This document shows positions 17,030 to 26,044 of a stretch of DNA of 64,000 nt, piece after piece (position 1 is the stretch's first letter; every line of letters begins with the position of its first letter). The stretch is taken from assembly GCF_036983985.1 (NCBI RefSeq), contig NZ_JALAHQ010000003.1, positions 434,001 to 498,000 of the forward strand. Direction: 5' to 3'. The translations under genes were made by a program, and so were the position numbers. A model generated the notes under the pieces. That model was given only the letters and a program-made list of their open reading frames with translations. It was not told the DNA's origin and did no database searches. This stretch comes from Alishewanella metallidurans (GTDB taxonomy: Bacteria; Pseudomonadota; Gammaproteobacteria; Enterobacterales; Alteromonadaceae).

Positions 17030-17667
17030 CGGTGGTTAAAGAAATTACCTTAGCTTTTAGTGGTGCCTCAGGCGCGCCCTATGCTTGGCGTTTACTAGAG
17101 TTGCTGCTGGCGCAGGGTATTAAGGTGCACTTGCTTATTTCCAGTGCGGCGCGCGTAGTATTTGCTACCGAACACGACGTTAAACTACCGGCATCACCGG
17201 ACAAATGCTCTGATATGCTGCGCCAACACTTTGGTTGCGCTGCGTCGCTATTAACGGTATACGGCAAAGAAGATTGGTTTTCACCGGTAGCGTCTGGCTC
17301 TGCTGCGCCAAAACAAATGGTTATTTGCCCATGTTCTACTGGCACGGTTGCCAGTATTGCGGCCGGCATAAGTGACAACCTGATTGAGCGCGCGGCTGAT
17401 GTCGTTATAAAGGAAGGCGGCCAGCTAATATTAGTACCGCGTGAAAGCCCACTTAGCGCTATTCATTTAGAAAATATGCTTAAGCTAGCCAAGCTGGGCG
17501 TTACCATTATGCCTGCGGCGCCGGGGTTTTATCATCAACCAAAGCAGGTAAGCGATCTGGTCGACTTTATGGTAGCGCGCATTTTAGATCATTTAAAAGT
17601 ACCGCATCAGTTATTAAACCGTTGGGGTTATAGTGGCGAGTCGGCTGCGACAGGAGAACAGAATTGA
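17026..17667 (+). CDS. ubiX: Flavin prenyltransferase UbiX
   Basis: I chose ATG 17026 over the in-frame ATG 17014, because GGGAG (17016-17020) sits 5 nt upstream and the start then overlaps the mpl TGA as ATGA. This gives 213 residues. The SGASGAPYAWRLLELL flavin loop, CPCSTGTVASIAAGISDNLIERAADV and PRESPLSAIHLENMLKL blocks are diagnostic. UbiX makes prenylated FMN, the cofactor of UbiD decarboxylases in ubiquinone synthesis; ubiD is not in the window. It is translationally coupled on both sides. Confidence 0.95.
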   Translation: MTVVKEITLAFSGASGAPYAWRLLELLLAQGIKVHLLISSAARVVFATEHDVKLPASPDKCSDMLRQHFGCAASLLTVYGKEDWFSPVASGSAAPKQMVICPCSTGTVASIAAGISDNLIERAADVVIKEGGQLILVPRESPLSAIHLENMLKLAKLGVTIMPAAPGFYHQPKQVSDLVDFMVARILDHLKVPHQLLNRWGYSGESAATGEQN

Positions 17668-18590
17668 GTTTAGCGTTAGATATTAAAGGGCTGCATAAGG
17701 TTTACAAAAGCGGTACTGTCGCATTAAGCGGTATTGATTTACAGGTAAAACAGGGCGATTTTTTTGCCCTGCTTGGGCCCAATGGCGCAGGTAAAAGTAC
17801 CACCATTGGTATTATTAGTTCCTTGGTTAATAAAACCCAAGGCAGCATTCAAGTATTTGGTTTTGACCTAGATAGCCAATTAGAGCAAGCCAAGAGTCAG
17901 CTAGGTATAGTGCCGCAAGAGTTTAACTTTAATCAGTTTGAAACGGTGCTACAAATTGTGGTTAATCAGGCTGGTTATTACGGTGTACCAAGAAAGTTAG
18001 CGTTAGAACGCGCCGAAAAATACCTTGGCCAGCTTGGGTTGTGGGATAAGCGTAATGCACGCTCGCGTGAATTATCGGGAGGCATGAAACGCCGCTTAAT
18101 GATTGCTCGCGCCTTAATGCATGAACCAAAACTGCTTATTTTAGACGAGCCTACCGCTGGTGTTGATATCGAGCTGCGCCGTTCAATGTGGGAGTTTTTA
18201 CGCAAAATTAATCAGCAAGGCGTAACTATTATACTTACTACGCACTATTTGGAAGAAGCCGAAATGCTTTGCCGTAATATCGCCATTATCGATAACGGCC
18301 AAATTATAGAAAACACCACCATGAAAGCCTTGTTATCTAAGTTAACTAAAGAAACCTTTATTTTCGATTTTGCTGGTGAGCCAGCCACTATTAGCTTAGA
18401 GAGTTTCACTTGGCGTCAATTAGATAGCCATAGCATAGAAGTTGATGTTGAAAATGCACAGGGCTTAAACCCAATTTTTGCCCAGCTAAGCGCACAAAAT
18501 ATCAAGGTGTTGTCAATGCGAAACAAAGCCAACCGACTAGAAGAATTATTTGTTTCATTGGTAGATGGAAGTAAAGGAGCCACGCAATGA
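17664..18590 (+). CDS. yadG: ABC transporter ATP-binding protein, YadG family
   Basis: This 308-residue ABC ATPase starts with TTG, supported by AGGAG 7 nt upstream, and overlaps the ubiX stop as TTGA. Walker A is LLGPNGAGKSTT (about 37-48), the Q-loop VPQEFN, the signature LSGGMKRRL, Walker B LLILDEPTAGVD and the switch His is in TTHYLEEAE. With the next gene it forms a YadG/YadH-type exporter of the ABC-2 class, whose substrate is not established. The C-terminal 70 residues form the usual accessory domain. Confidence 0.93.
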   Translation: MSLALDIKGLHKVYKSGTVALSGIDLQVKQGDFFALLGPNGAGKSTTIGIISSLVNKTQGSIQVFGFDLDSQLEQAKSQLGIVPQEFNFNQFETVLQIVVNQAGYYGVPRKLALERAEKYLGQLGLWDKRNARSRELSGGMKRRLMIARALMHEPKLLILDEPTAGVDIELRRSMWEFLRKINQQGVTIILTTHYLEEAEMLCRNIAIIDNGQIIENTTMKALLSKLTKETFIFDFAGEPATISLESFTWRQLDSHSIEVDVENAQGLNPIFAQLSAQNIKVLSMRNKANRLEELFVSLVDGSKGATQ

Positions 18591-19360
18591 GTAAGGCAAA
18601 TTATAGCGTGGCGTTAAAAAGTATCTTAACCAAAGAAACTAACCGTTTTTTACGAATTTGGCTGCAAACCTTAGTACCGCCAGCAATCACTATGGCGCTG
18701 TATTTTGTTATTTTTGGTAGCTTAATTGGTTCGCGCATTGGTGAAATGGGCGGCTTTAGCTATATGGAGTTTATTGTACCCGGTTTAATTATGATGGCGG
18801 TCATTACTAACTCCTACGCTAACGTCGCCTCGTCGTTTTTTAGTGCTAAATTTCAACGTAATGTTGAAGAGTTATTAGTCGCACCCGTACCCAACTATAT
18901 TATTGTACTGGGTTATGTTGGTGGCGGTATGGCGCGCGGTATTTTGGTGGGCTTAATTGTTACCTTGTTGTCGTTATTCTTTGTCAGCATTCAAATACAT
19001 AATATCGCAGTGATCATTATTACCGTAATACTTACGTCGATGCTGTTTTCATTAGGCGGGCTAATTAATGCCGTTCATGCGAAGTCGTTTGACGATATAA
19101 GTATTGTGCCTACTTTTGTTCTAACTCCGCTTACTTATTTAGGTGGTGTATTTTATTCGTTAACCTTATTACCCGGTTTTTGGCAGCATGTAGCCGCGCT
19201 TAACCCTGTTGTGTATATGGTTAACGCGTTTCGCTACGGCTTTTTGGGTATAACCGACGTCAACCTGTGGCTAGCTCTGGCGGTGGTATTGGGCTTTATT
19301 GCTGCACTGTTTAGCTATGCGCTGTATTTAATTAATCGTGGCATCGGTTTACGCAGTTAA
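18587..19360 (+). CDS. yadH: ABC-2 type transporter permease, YadH family
   Basis: This 257-residue inner-membrane protein has about six transmembrane helices and strong resemblance to E. coli YadH across its length (FLRIWLQTLVPP, FGSLIGSRIGEM, ANVASSFFSAKFQRNVEELLVAPVP, LTPLTYLGGVFYSLTLLPGFW, ending GIGLRS). The ATG overlaps the yadG stop as ATGA and follows AAAGGAG. It is the membrane partner of YadG. A terminator ends the mpl-ubiX-yadG-yadH run 65 nt later. Confidence 0.95.
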   Translation: MSKANYSVALKSILTKETNRFLRIWLQTLVPPAITMALYFVIFGSLIGSRIGEMGGFSYMEFIVPGLIMMAVITNSYANVASSFFSAKFQRNVEELLVAPVPNYIIVLGYVGGGMARGILVGLIVTLLSLFFVSIQIHNIAVIIITVILTSMLFSLGGLINAVHAKSFDDISIVPTFVLTPLTYLGGVFYSLTLLPGFWQHVAALNPVVYMVNAFRYGFLGITDVNLWLALAVVLGFIAALFSYALYLINRGIGLRS

Positions 19361-19424
19361 GCTGCTACTGAATTGATACTTAACAGGTCGGGCCTGAACG
19401 GTATTTTTTTGCAGACTTTTTTTT

Positions 19425-19452
19425 GCGCTTACAGTAAAGTAAGCGCCTTTTT
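19425..19452 (+). terminator. Terminator after yadH
   Basis: The stem GCGCTTAC / GTAAGCGC (19425-19432 and 19439-19446) with a 6-nt loop is followed by CTTTTT. Confidence 0.88.
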
Positions 19453-19481
19453 CCGGCCGTTTTAGTGATAGCTAAACCCGT

Positions 19482-21146
19482 ATGCAGAGTAGCAACAGCA
19501 TGAAAGAATCGAGCAAAAGACAGGCTACGGCCTCAGAAGAAGCGCTGTGGCGTATCTTTACTGTTCCTGAAGCGCCAGACTCAACCTTGAGTATTATTGA
19601 GCAGAATTTGTCGCAAAATTTGGCCGGTTTTTTGCGTAAAAGTATTGTTGCGGTAGAAAAGCCGCTGTGGCAAATCGAGCGTGATTTTCAAACTCATGAA
19701 ATTCCGCAAATGCCGAATTTTGTTTCAGATTACGCTGAAAGCCTGATGCAAAAATTAGTGGCACATTCTGTCCATACCGCCGCACCGAGCTTTATCGGCC
19801 ATATGACCTCAGCTTTGCCTTATTTTGTGCTGTCATTGTCCAAGATGATGGTTGGCTTAAACCAAAATCTGGTAAAAATTGAAACATCCAAAGCGTTTAC
19901 GCCGATGGAGCGCCAAGTGCTTGGTATGGTGCATCATTTAGTTTATGGCGAAAACGACGGCTTTTATAAAAAATGGATGCACAGTGCTAATCATTCGTTG
20001 GGGGCGTTTTGTTCTGGTGGTACGGTGGCCAATATCACCGCATTATGGATAGCCCGTAACCGTTTACTTAGAGCCGACGGTGAGTTTAAAGGCATTGCTC
20101 GCGAAGGCTTATTTAAAGCGATGAAACACTATGGCTATGATGGTTTAGCCATAGTGGTATCCGAACGTGGCCACTATTCATTGGGAAAAGCGGCCGATGT
20201 GCTAGGTATAGGGCGTGATTCATTAATTGCTGTAAAAACCGATGCCAACAATAAAATAGATGCTTTGGCACTAGCAGAGAAAATGGCTGAGCTAACGGCG
20301 GCTAATATTCGCGTGTTAGCTATCGTTGGCGTAGCGGGGACCACCGAAACCGGTAATGTTGACCCCTTGCACCAATTAGCGGATATCGCACAGCAATATC
20401 AATGTCATTTTCACGTCGACGCCGCATGGGGTGGAGCGACGTTATTATCAAATAAATATCGACATATACTTGATGGCATAGAGCGTGCCGATTCAGTAAC
20501 TATAGATGCACATAAACAAATGTATGTGCCTATGGGGGCTGGTATGGTGGTGTTTAAACATCCGTCAGCCGCGCATGCCATAGAGCACCACGCTGAATAT
20601 ATTTTGCGTAAAGGGTCAAAAGACTTAGGTAGCCAAACTTTAGAAGGCTCACGGCCTGGCATGGCAATGTTAGTGCATGCTTGCTTACAGGTGATTGGCC
20701 GTGATGGTTATGAAATACTGATTAACCGCAGTTTAGAAAAAGCCCGTTATTTTGCTACGCTTATTTCGCATAATATTGATTTTGAGTTAATTACCGAGCC
20801 AGAGCTGTGTTTATTAACCTATCGTTATGTACCTGCAATAGTGCAAAAAGCGATGAGACAAGCCAGCCCAGAACAGCTACAACGCTTTAACGAGCTGCTA
20901 AATGGGCTAACCAAGTTTATTCAAAAACGTCAGCGAGAAGAGGGTAAATCGTTTGTCTCGCGTACGCGCTTAATGCCTGTACAATATAACCGTCAAGAAA
21001 CTATAGTGTTTCGCGTAGTACTTGCTAACCCATTAACTACTGAACAAATATTACATGATGTGTTAGTGGAGCAAGATCAGCTAGCGCAGCTTGATAAAGA
21101 CTATTACCCGAAATTACTACAGTTGGCCAAAGAGATAACGACCTAA
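19482..21146 (+). CDS. panP: PLP-dependent aspartate 1-decarboxylase (PanP type)
   Basis: The 554-residue group II PLP decarboxylase resembles the Vibrio/Shewanella PanP family, which supplies beta-alanine for coenzyme A in bacteria lacking pyruvoyl PanD. Visible PLP features are FCSGGTVANITALWIARN (phosphate binding), the HVDAAWGG Asp motif that contacts the pyridine nitrogen, and SVTIDAHKQMYVPMGAG with the Schiff-base Lys. The start may lie at ATG 19500 rather than 19482; neither has a strong ribosome binding site. It lies between a terminator and the small membrane protein gene. Glutamate or sulfinoalanine decarboxylase is the alternative reading. Confidence 0.85.
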   Translation: MQSSNSMKESSKRQATASEEALWRIFTVPEAPDSTLSIIEQNLSQNLAGFLRKSIVAVEKPLWQIERDFQTHEIPQMPNFVSDYAESLMQKLVAHSVHTAAPSFIGHMTSALPYFVLSLSKMMVGLNQNLVKIETSKAFTPMERQVLGMVHHLVYGENDGFYKKWMHSANHSLGAFCSGGTVANITALWIARNRLLRADGEFKGIAREGLFKAMKHYGYDGLAIVVSERGHYSLGKAADVLGIGRDSLIAVKTDANNKIDALALAEKMAELTAANIRVLAIVGVAGTTETGNVDPLHQLADIAQQYQCHFHVDAAWGGATLLSNKYRHILDGIERADSVTIDAHKQMYVPMGAGMVVFKHPSAAHAIEHHAEYILRKGSKDLGSQTLEGSRPGMAMLVHACLQVIGRDGYEILINRSLEKARYFATLISHNIDFELITEPELCLLTYRYVPAIVQKAMRQASPEQLQRFNELLNGLTKFIQKRQREEGKSFVSRTRLMPVQYNRQETIVFRVVLANPLTTEQILHDVLVEQDQLAQLDKDYYPKLLQLAKEITT

Positions 21147-21219
21147 TATACAACAGATTGTTCTATTATGTATTACCAGCTAATATCGGTTAGTTATTTT
21201 TAGTAACTGGAGTGAATAT

Positions 21220-21438
21220 ATGTCAGGTCAGGGTTCAGGCGGTAACGTTCTTGCAGCACTATGTAGTTTTTTTGTTCCAGGCTTAGGTCAGCTGGTGCAA
21301 GGGCGTATTTTGGCAGCTATTTTGTTTTTTGTGATTTGCGCAGCGGGGTATGGCACGTTCTTTTTAATTATCCCCGGCATTATTGCTGTTATTGTGCATT
21401 TGTGGGCAATTATTGATGCGGCAAAATTTCGCGCTTAA
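21220..21438 (+). CDS. Small TM2-like membrane protein
   Basis: This 72-residue protein has two hydrophobic helices (about 8-22 and 26-63, the second long enough to hold two passes), joined by a PGLGQLVQGR turn similar to the TM2-family PG.GQFYLGR motif. ACTGGAGTG provides a Shine-Dalgarno upstream of ATG 21220. The function is unknown; such proteins are small inner-membrane proteins of broad distribution. It is followed by a terminator at 21485. Confidence 0.8.
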   Translation: MSGQGSGGNVLAALCSFFVPGLGQLVQGRILAAILFFVICAAGYGTFFLIIPGIIAVIVHLWAIIDAAKFRA

Positions 21439-21484
21439 ACCAAGTGTATGCTTAAGCGCTAATGAAATATCGGTTAGGGTGACT

Positions 21485-21513
21485 GGTTAGCATTAGGCTT
21501 TGCTGACCTTTTT
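21485..21513 (+). terminator. Terminator after the TM2-like gene
   Basis: The stem GGTTAGC / GCTGACC (21485-21491 and 21502-21508, one G-T pair) is followed by T5 and a T-rich tract. It sits just before the convergent glnD stop. Confidence 0.65.
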
Positions 21514-21520
21514 CTTATTA

Positions 21521-24145
21521 CTAATTTTCTGCTTGTTGCGAAAGTTGGTCTATAAGCGCTTGTTTTAATATAGTTTGCTGTTCAAGAGATAGCGCTTGGT
21601 CGTCACTGTTGGAAATCATAAAAAAATCTTCTGCGCGCTCGCCTATAGTGGTAATTTTAGCCGCATGAATATTTACGTCACAGCGCTGAAATACTTCACC
21701 AATATTAGCTAATAAGCCCGGCGTATCAAGTGCTGCTAGCTCTATCATAGTGCGTTTACTGGTATTGCCGGGTAAAAATACTACCTTAGGTGGTACGTTA
21801 AACTGGCGCATTTGCCTTGATAGCCTTGTTTTTTGCCGTGACAAATCAGGTTTGCCGGCAATATACAATTCTAGAGCGCGCTTAATACTTTGCTGACGAG
21901 AAGGCGAGGTTACCGCATCGCCGTTTTGTTCTAAAATGACAAAGGTATCCATGGCGTAGCCGTCTTTATTTGTCATAATTTGCGCGTCAAAAATATTTAC
22001 TTTTTTACTATCGAGCGCTGCGACTAAACGGGCAAACAGTTTTGGTTGATCTTTAGTATAAATAAATACTTGGGTGCCACCGCGGATCGGTGTTTTACTA
22101 ATAAGCACCAGCGGCTCATTAGGGTTTTTGTGCCGCAAAATATGCTCGCAGTGCCAGCTAATTTGTTTGGCGCTATAGCGGGCAAAATAATCAGCTTTAA
22201 TGCGACCCCATAATTGGCTAATTTCAGTTTCACTAAAGGTATGTTTTAGTAGTAACGACATGGCTTCGGCTTGGTTTTCACGAATAAGATCGCGTAAATC
22301 CATTGGCTTTTCTAAACCCCGACGAAAAGCTTTTTGCGTGGCTAAAAATAGCTCACGTAATAGCGATCCTTTCCAATCATTCCATAAGTTGTCGTTAGTT
22401 GCACGAATGTCGGCCAAGGTTAAACAATACAGGTAGTTTAACCGTGTTTCGTCACGTACTTTTTCGGCAAACTCGGTTACTACGGCGGGGTCGTAAATGT
22501 CGCGTCGCTGTGCGGTAACCGACATTAGTAAATGATGTTCTACTAACCAGACAATAAGCTTACTATCAAACTCACTGAGTTTATGTAGTTTGGCAAACTC
22601 GCGTGCGTCCATGCCGCCGAGCTCGGAGTGATCTCCGCCGCGGCCCTTAGCAATGTCATGAAAAATGCCGGCTAAGTACAATAATTCGGGTTTCTCCATT
22701 TTTTTTACGATATCGCTGCATAGCGGAAATTCGTTTTCGTATTCGGTTAGCGTGTATTTATACAAGTTTTTTAATAAACGATGCGTATGCTCGTCTACGG
22801 TGTAAGCGTGAAATAAATCAAACTGCATTTGGCCAACAATATTGCGCCACTGCGGTAAATAAGCCGCTAGCACGCCATAACGATGCATAAGCGTAATGGC
22901 TCTATCCATGCCGCGCGGGTGGCGCACAATAGCTAAAAATAGTTGGCGGCAGGCTTCGTAATCTTGTAAATCGCCCATTAGCCGGCGTCGCACTTGGCGA
23001 ATCAGCCGCATAGTGGCTGAATGTACACCGGTAATATTTGAGTTATTAGCAATATGCCAAAATAGGCGTAATAAGTTATCGCGCCGAGCAAATACGGCAT
23101 TGTCGCGCGCGGCAAGTAAATGACCTTGTAGCTCAAAGTAATCATCTAGGATCAGCGTTTTTACTTTTTCTTTATGATTTAAAATACTACCGTCAAAATG
23201 CTGCAGTAGCATTTCGTTTAATTCAGACACCCGTTGCACAGTGCGGAAAAATCGCTTCATCATGCGTTCGACCGAGGCTTTACCATCGGCGCCAAAGCCT
23301 AAGCGCTGGGCAATTGCCGGCTGATAATCGAATAAAATGCGGTTTTCATTACGGCCAGCTTCTAAATGTAGGGCAAAGCGCATTTGCCATAAATAGGCTT
23401 CGCATTCCATCAGCTCTTGGTATTCGTCTTCGGTAAGGTAATGATAAGCGACTAATTCGCGCATGGTGCGGGTTTGAAAGTGCCGTTTTGCTACCCAGCC
23501 TATGGTTTGAATGTCACGCAGCCCACCGGGGTTAGCTTTTAAATTCGGCTCTAAATTGTAACTGGTGCCATGATATTGCGCATGACGCTGCTGTTGTTCA
23601 TTACGTTTAGCTTGAAAAAACGCTTGGCTAGTCCAAAAACTATCTTGGTTAATATCGAGCTGTAGTTGCTCATATAGCAGCTTATTACCACTAAGTAAGC
23701 GCATTTCAAGTAAGTTAGTCGCAATGGTAATGTCGTCTTTACCCAGCGTTATGGTTTCATCTAAGCTGCGTACGCTATGGCCTACCTCTAAGCGTAAATC
23801 CCACAGTGTGGCAATAAATTGTGCTATAGCGTCTTGTTGAGTACTGGTTAAAGGTTCATTCGTCAGGATTAGTAAATCAATATCGGAGCAGGGATGCAGC
23901 TCGCCACGGCCATAACCGCCAACCGCTATCAGGTTTAAGTCTTTAACCTTGTGCAGGTCAAACTTATACCATAGCTGCAGTAACACCTGATCGATAAAGT
24001 GCGCGCGAGCTTTTACTAAGGCATTAACTGGATATAACGCAAAGCTTTTGCTTAACCAATCATGAAAGTCGGCAAAGACCTTTTTGTAGCTGTCCAGGCT
24101 ATAACTGTCTGACAGTGCTTTGCTATAGGTTACCGCCTGGCTCAT
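21521..24145 (-). CDS. glnD: PII uridylyltransferase / uridylyl-removing enzyme GlnD
   Basis: This is an 874-residue bifunctional nitrogen sensor. It has the nucleotidyltransferase domain with GGYGRGELHPCSDIDLLIL (about 75-95), the central GlnD linker domain, an HD hydrolase domain (LAGIFHDIAKGRGGDHSELG, about residue 480) and two C-terminal ACT domains (about 690-770 and 800-870) that bind glutamine. It uridylylates PII proteins when glutamine is low and deuridylylates them when it is high. It lies 19 nt downstream of map, the E. coli order; dapD, which follows glnD in E. coli, is absent here. Confidence 0.96.
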   Translation of the reverse strand: MSQAVTYSKALSDSYSLDSYKKVFADFHDWLSKSFALYPVNALVKARAHFIDQVLLQLWYKFDLHKVKDLNLIAVGGYGRGELHPCSDIDLLILTNEPLTSTQQDAIAQFIATLWDLRLEVGHSVRSLDETITLGKDDITIATNLLEMRLLSGNKLLYEQLQLDINQDSFWTSQAFFQAKRNEQQQRHAQYHGTSYNLEPNLKANPGGLRDIQTIGWVAKRHFQTRTMRELVAYHYLTEDEYQELMECEAYLWQMRFALHLEAGRNENRILFDYQPAIAQRLGFGADGKASVERMMKRFFRTVQRVSELNEMLLQHFDGSILNHKEKVKTLILDDYFELQGHLLAARDNAVFARRDNLLRLFWHIANNSNITGVHSATMRLIRQVRRRLMGDLQDYEACRQLFLAIVRHPRGMDRAITLMHRYGVLAAYLPQWRNIVGQMQFDLFHAYTVDEHTHRLLKNLYKYTLTEYENEFPLCSDIVKKMEKPELLYLAGIFHDIAKGRGGDHSELGGMDAREFAKLHKLSEFDSKLIVWLVEHHLLMSVTAQRRDIYDPAVVTEFAEKVRDETRLNYLYCLTLADIRATNDNLWNDWKGSLLRELFLATQKAFRRGLEKPMDLRDLIRENQAEAMSLLLKHTFSETEISQLWGRIKADYFARYSAKQISWHCEHILRHKNPNEPLVLISKTPIRGGTQVFIYTKDQPKLFARLVAALDSKKVNIFDAQIMTNKDGYAMDTFVILEQNGDAVTSPSRQQSIKRALELYIAGKPDLSRQKTRLSRQMRQFNVPPKVVFLPGNTSKRTMIELAALDTPGLLANIGEVFQRCDVNIHAAKITTIGERAEDFFMISNSDDQALSLEQQTILKQALIDQLSQQAEN

Positions 24146-24164
24146 ACACCCAACTCCTATGTTG

Positions 24165-24953
24165 CTATTGGGCGGTTAAGATGCGCTCAATAGTATCATC
24201 ACTGCGTAGGGTTAAAATTTCGCAGCCTGTGTCTGTTACTAAAATAGTGTGTTCAAACTGAGCAGATAAACTGCGATCTTTGGTTACGACCGTCCAGCCA
24301 TCGGCTAACAATTTACTTTGCCGCGCGCCTGCGTTAATCATCGGTTCAATGGTTAAACACATGCCCGTTTTTAGCACATCACCGGTGCCAGGTTTGCCGT
24401 AGTGCAATACCTGCGGGTCTTCATGGAATACGGCACCGATACCGTGACCACAATATTCACGTACTACAGAATAGCTATGGTGCTCAGCGTGTTGCTGAAT
24501 AACATGGCCAATATCACCTAAGCGTACGCCGTTTTTAACTTTATGTAGCGCCAAATATAGGCACTCTTGCGTTACTTTAATTAGTCGCTCTGCCATAATG
24601 CTCGGCTTGCCAATGACAAACATTTTTGAGGTGTCGCCGTGGTAACCGTCTTTAATTACGGTGATATCGATATTAATAATGTCGCCATCTTTTAGCTTTT
24701 TATCGGCCGGAATACCATGACATATCACTTGGTTAACTGAGGTGCAAATGGATTTTGGAAAGCCATGATAATTAAGTGGCGCCGGAATGGCTTGTTGCTC
24801 GTTAACGATATAGTCGTGACAAATAGTATTAAGCTCGTCGGTAGTAACACCGGCTTTAACAAAAGGCCCAATCATTTCTAATACGTCGGCGGCTAAGCGC
24901 CCGGCTACGCGCATTTTTTCGATTTCGGCGGTAGTTTTAATGGTTGCTGTCAT
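24165..24953 (-). CDS. map: Methionine aminopeptidase type I
   Basis: I start the gene at ATG 24953 (262 residues, MTATIKTTAEIEKMRVAG), which fits the E. coli length of 264; the upstream in-frame start at 25016 adds 21 unmatched residues and would overlap the rpsB promoter region. A GAGAGA stretch precedes this ATG on the minus strand. The metal ligands are visible in HGIPADKKLKDGDIINIDITVIKDGYHGDTSKMF (two Asp), GHGIGAVFHEDP (His) and the two C-terminal Glu (TIEPMIN, QFEHTILVT). It removes initiator Met from nascent proteins. It is divergent from rpsB and cotranscribed with glnD. Confidence 0.95.
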   Translation of the reverse strand: MTATIKTTAEIEKMRVAGRLAADVLEMIGPFVKAGVTTDELNTICHDYIVNEQQAIPAPLNYHGFPKSICTSVNQVICHGIPADKKLKDGDIINIDITVIKDGYHGDTSKMFVIGKPSIMAERLIKVTQECLYLALHKVKNGVRLGDIGHVIQQHAEHHSYSVVREYCGHGIGAVFHEDPQVLHYGKPGTGDVLKTGMCLTIEPMINAGARQSKLLADGWTVVTKDRSLSAQFEHTILVTDTGCEILTLRSDDTIERILTAQ

Positions 24954-25020
24954 ACCTTCTCTCTCTATGGTGCGGCGGGATATTAGTAGCCTTGGCACTG
25001 CTGCGAAAATACACATCTTA

Positions 25021-25049
25021 TTGTGTTTGCGTGGTGTATATGGTATAAA
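25021..25049 (+). promoter_or_regulatory. Candidate rpsB promoter with GC-rich discriminator
   Basis: TTGTGT (25021-25026), 17 nt, TATAAA (25044-25049), then GCGCGCCGC across the predicted start site near 25056. A GC-rich discriminator is the mark of promoters repressed by ppGpp/DksA, as expected for a ribosomal-protein gene. Confidence 0.6.
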
Positions 25050-25055
25050 GCGCGC

Positions 25056-25262
25056 CGCAAATTAGCAAATTGGTTTCGTGTTTATTGTAGAACCTTTAGT
25101 TCGACATTTTACATTAACCGGCTGCAATTGGCGTAATTTAAACAAAACACACATGTATCGGCACATATTCCGGGGTGCTTTGCGTTGCACTGAACAACAG
25201 TCAGCCCAAGGTCGGCATATGGGATACATGGAGGCTTAACCCCTTATACAGGAAAATAAATC
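25056..25262 (+). promoter_or_regulatory. Long 5' leader of rpsB, candidate S2 autoregulatory region
   Basis: A leader of about 200 nt lies between the predicted start site and the rpsB ATG. In E. coli and other gammaproteobacteria, S2 represses its own mRNA through a conserved structured leader of this kind. The downstream half (25168-25250) is likely to be the structured part. I did not fold it, and assignment rests on position and family knowledge. Confidence 0.4.
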
Positions 25263-25991
25263 ATGGCAAAAGTTTCTATGCGCGACATGCTCCAAGCGGG
25301 CGTGCACTTCGGTCACCAAACTCGTTACTGGAACCCAAAAATGAAGCCATTCATTTTCGGTGCGCGTAACAAAGTACATATCATCAACTTGGAACAAACT
25401 GTTCCTATGATGAACGATGCACTGGCATTCATTCAGCAAGTAGCAGCGAAGAAAGGCAAGATCTTATTCGTTGGTACTAAACGTGCTGCATCTGAAGCTA
25501 TCAAAGAAGCGGCAACCAAGGTAGACCAGTTCTATGTAAATCACCGCTGGTTAGGCGGTATGCTGACTAACTGGAAAACAGTGCGTCAGTCAATTAAGCG
25601 TTTAAAAGATCTGGAAGCGCAAAGCCAAGACGGTACTTTCGACAAGCTGACTAAAAAAGAAGCTTTAGACCGTACTCGTGAAATGGACAAGCTGGAAAAG
25701 AGCTTAGGCGGTATTAAAGATATGGGTGGCTTGCCAGACGTATTGTTCGTGATCGATGCTGACCATGAACACATTGCGATCAAAGAAGCTAACAACCTGG
25801 GTATTCCGGTTGTATCTATCGTTGATACTAACTCTGATCCAAAAGGCGTTGACTTTGTAGTACCAGGTAACGATGACGCGATCCGCGCTATTCAGTTATA
25901 CCTAGCTGCTGTAGGTCAAGCTATCCTGGAAGGTCGTGACAAAAACATCGAAGTACAGGCAGAAGCCGAAGCCTTCGTTGAAGCAGAGTAA
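25263..25991 (+). CDS. rpsB: 30S ribosomal protein S2
   Basis: The 242-residue protein matches S2 throughout: MAKVSMRDMLQAGVHFGHQTRYWNPKMKPFIFG, the NHRWLGGMLTNWKTVRQSIKRL block and GIPVVSIVDTNSDPKGVDFVVPGNDDA. It binds the head/body junction of the 30S subunit late in assembly. It is the first gene of the superoperon that runs to tilS. AGGAAAATAA precedes the ATG. Codon use is noticeably tidier than in its neighbours, as expected for a highly expressed gene. Confidence 0.98.
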   Translation: MAKVSMRDMLQAGVHFGHQTRYWNPKMKPFIFGARNKVHIINLEQTVPMMNDALAFIQQVAAKKGKILFVGTKRAASEAIKEAATKVDQFYVNHRWLGGMLTNWKTVRQSIKRLKDLEAQSQDGTFDKLTKKEALDRTREMDKLEKSLGGIKDMGGLPDVLFVIDADHEHIAIKEANNLGIPVVSIVDTNSDPKGVDFVVPGNDDAIRAIQLYLAAVGQAILEGRDKNIEVQAEAEAFVEAE

Positions 25992-26044
25992 TTTCTCTGT
26001 TTTTAGCGCAGGCTAAGCTTGCGTTAACACAGTGCCAAATTGCG

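Noticed and set aside
24954..25016. N-terminal extension of methionine aminopeptidase from ATG-frame start at 25016
   Set aside because: It adds 21 residues without family match; ATG 24953 fits the normal length.
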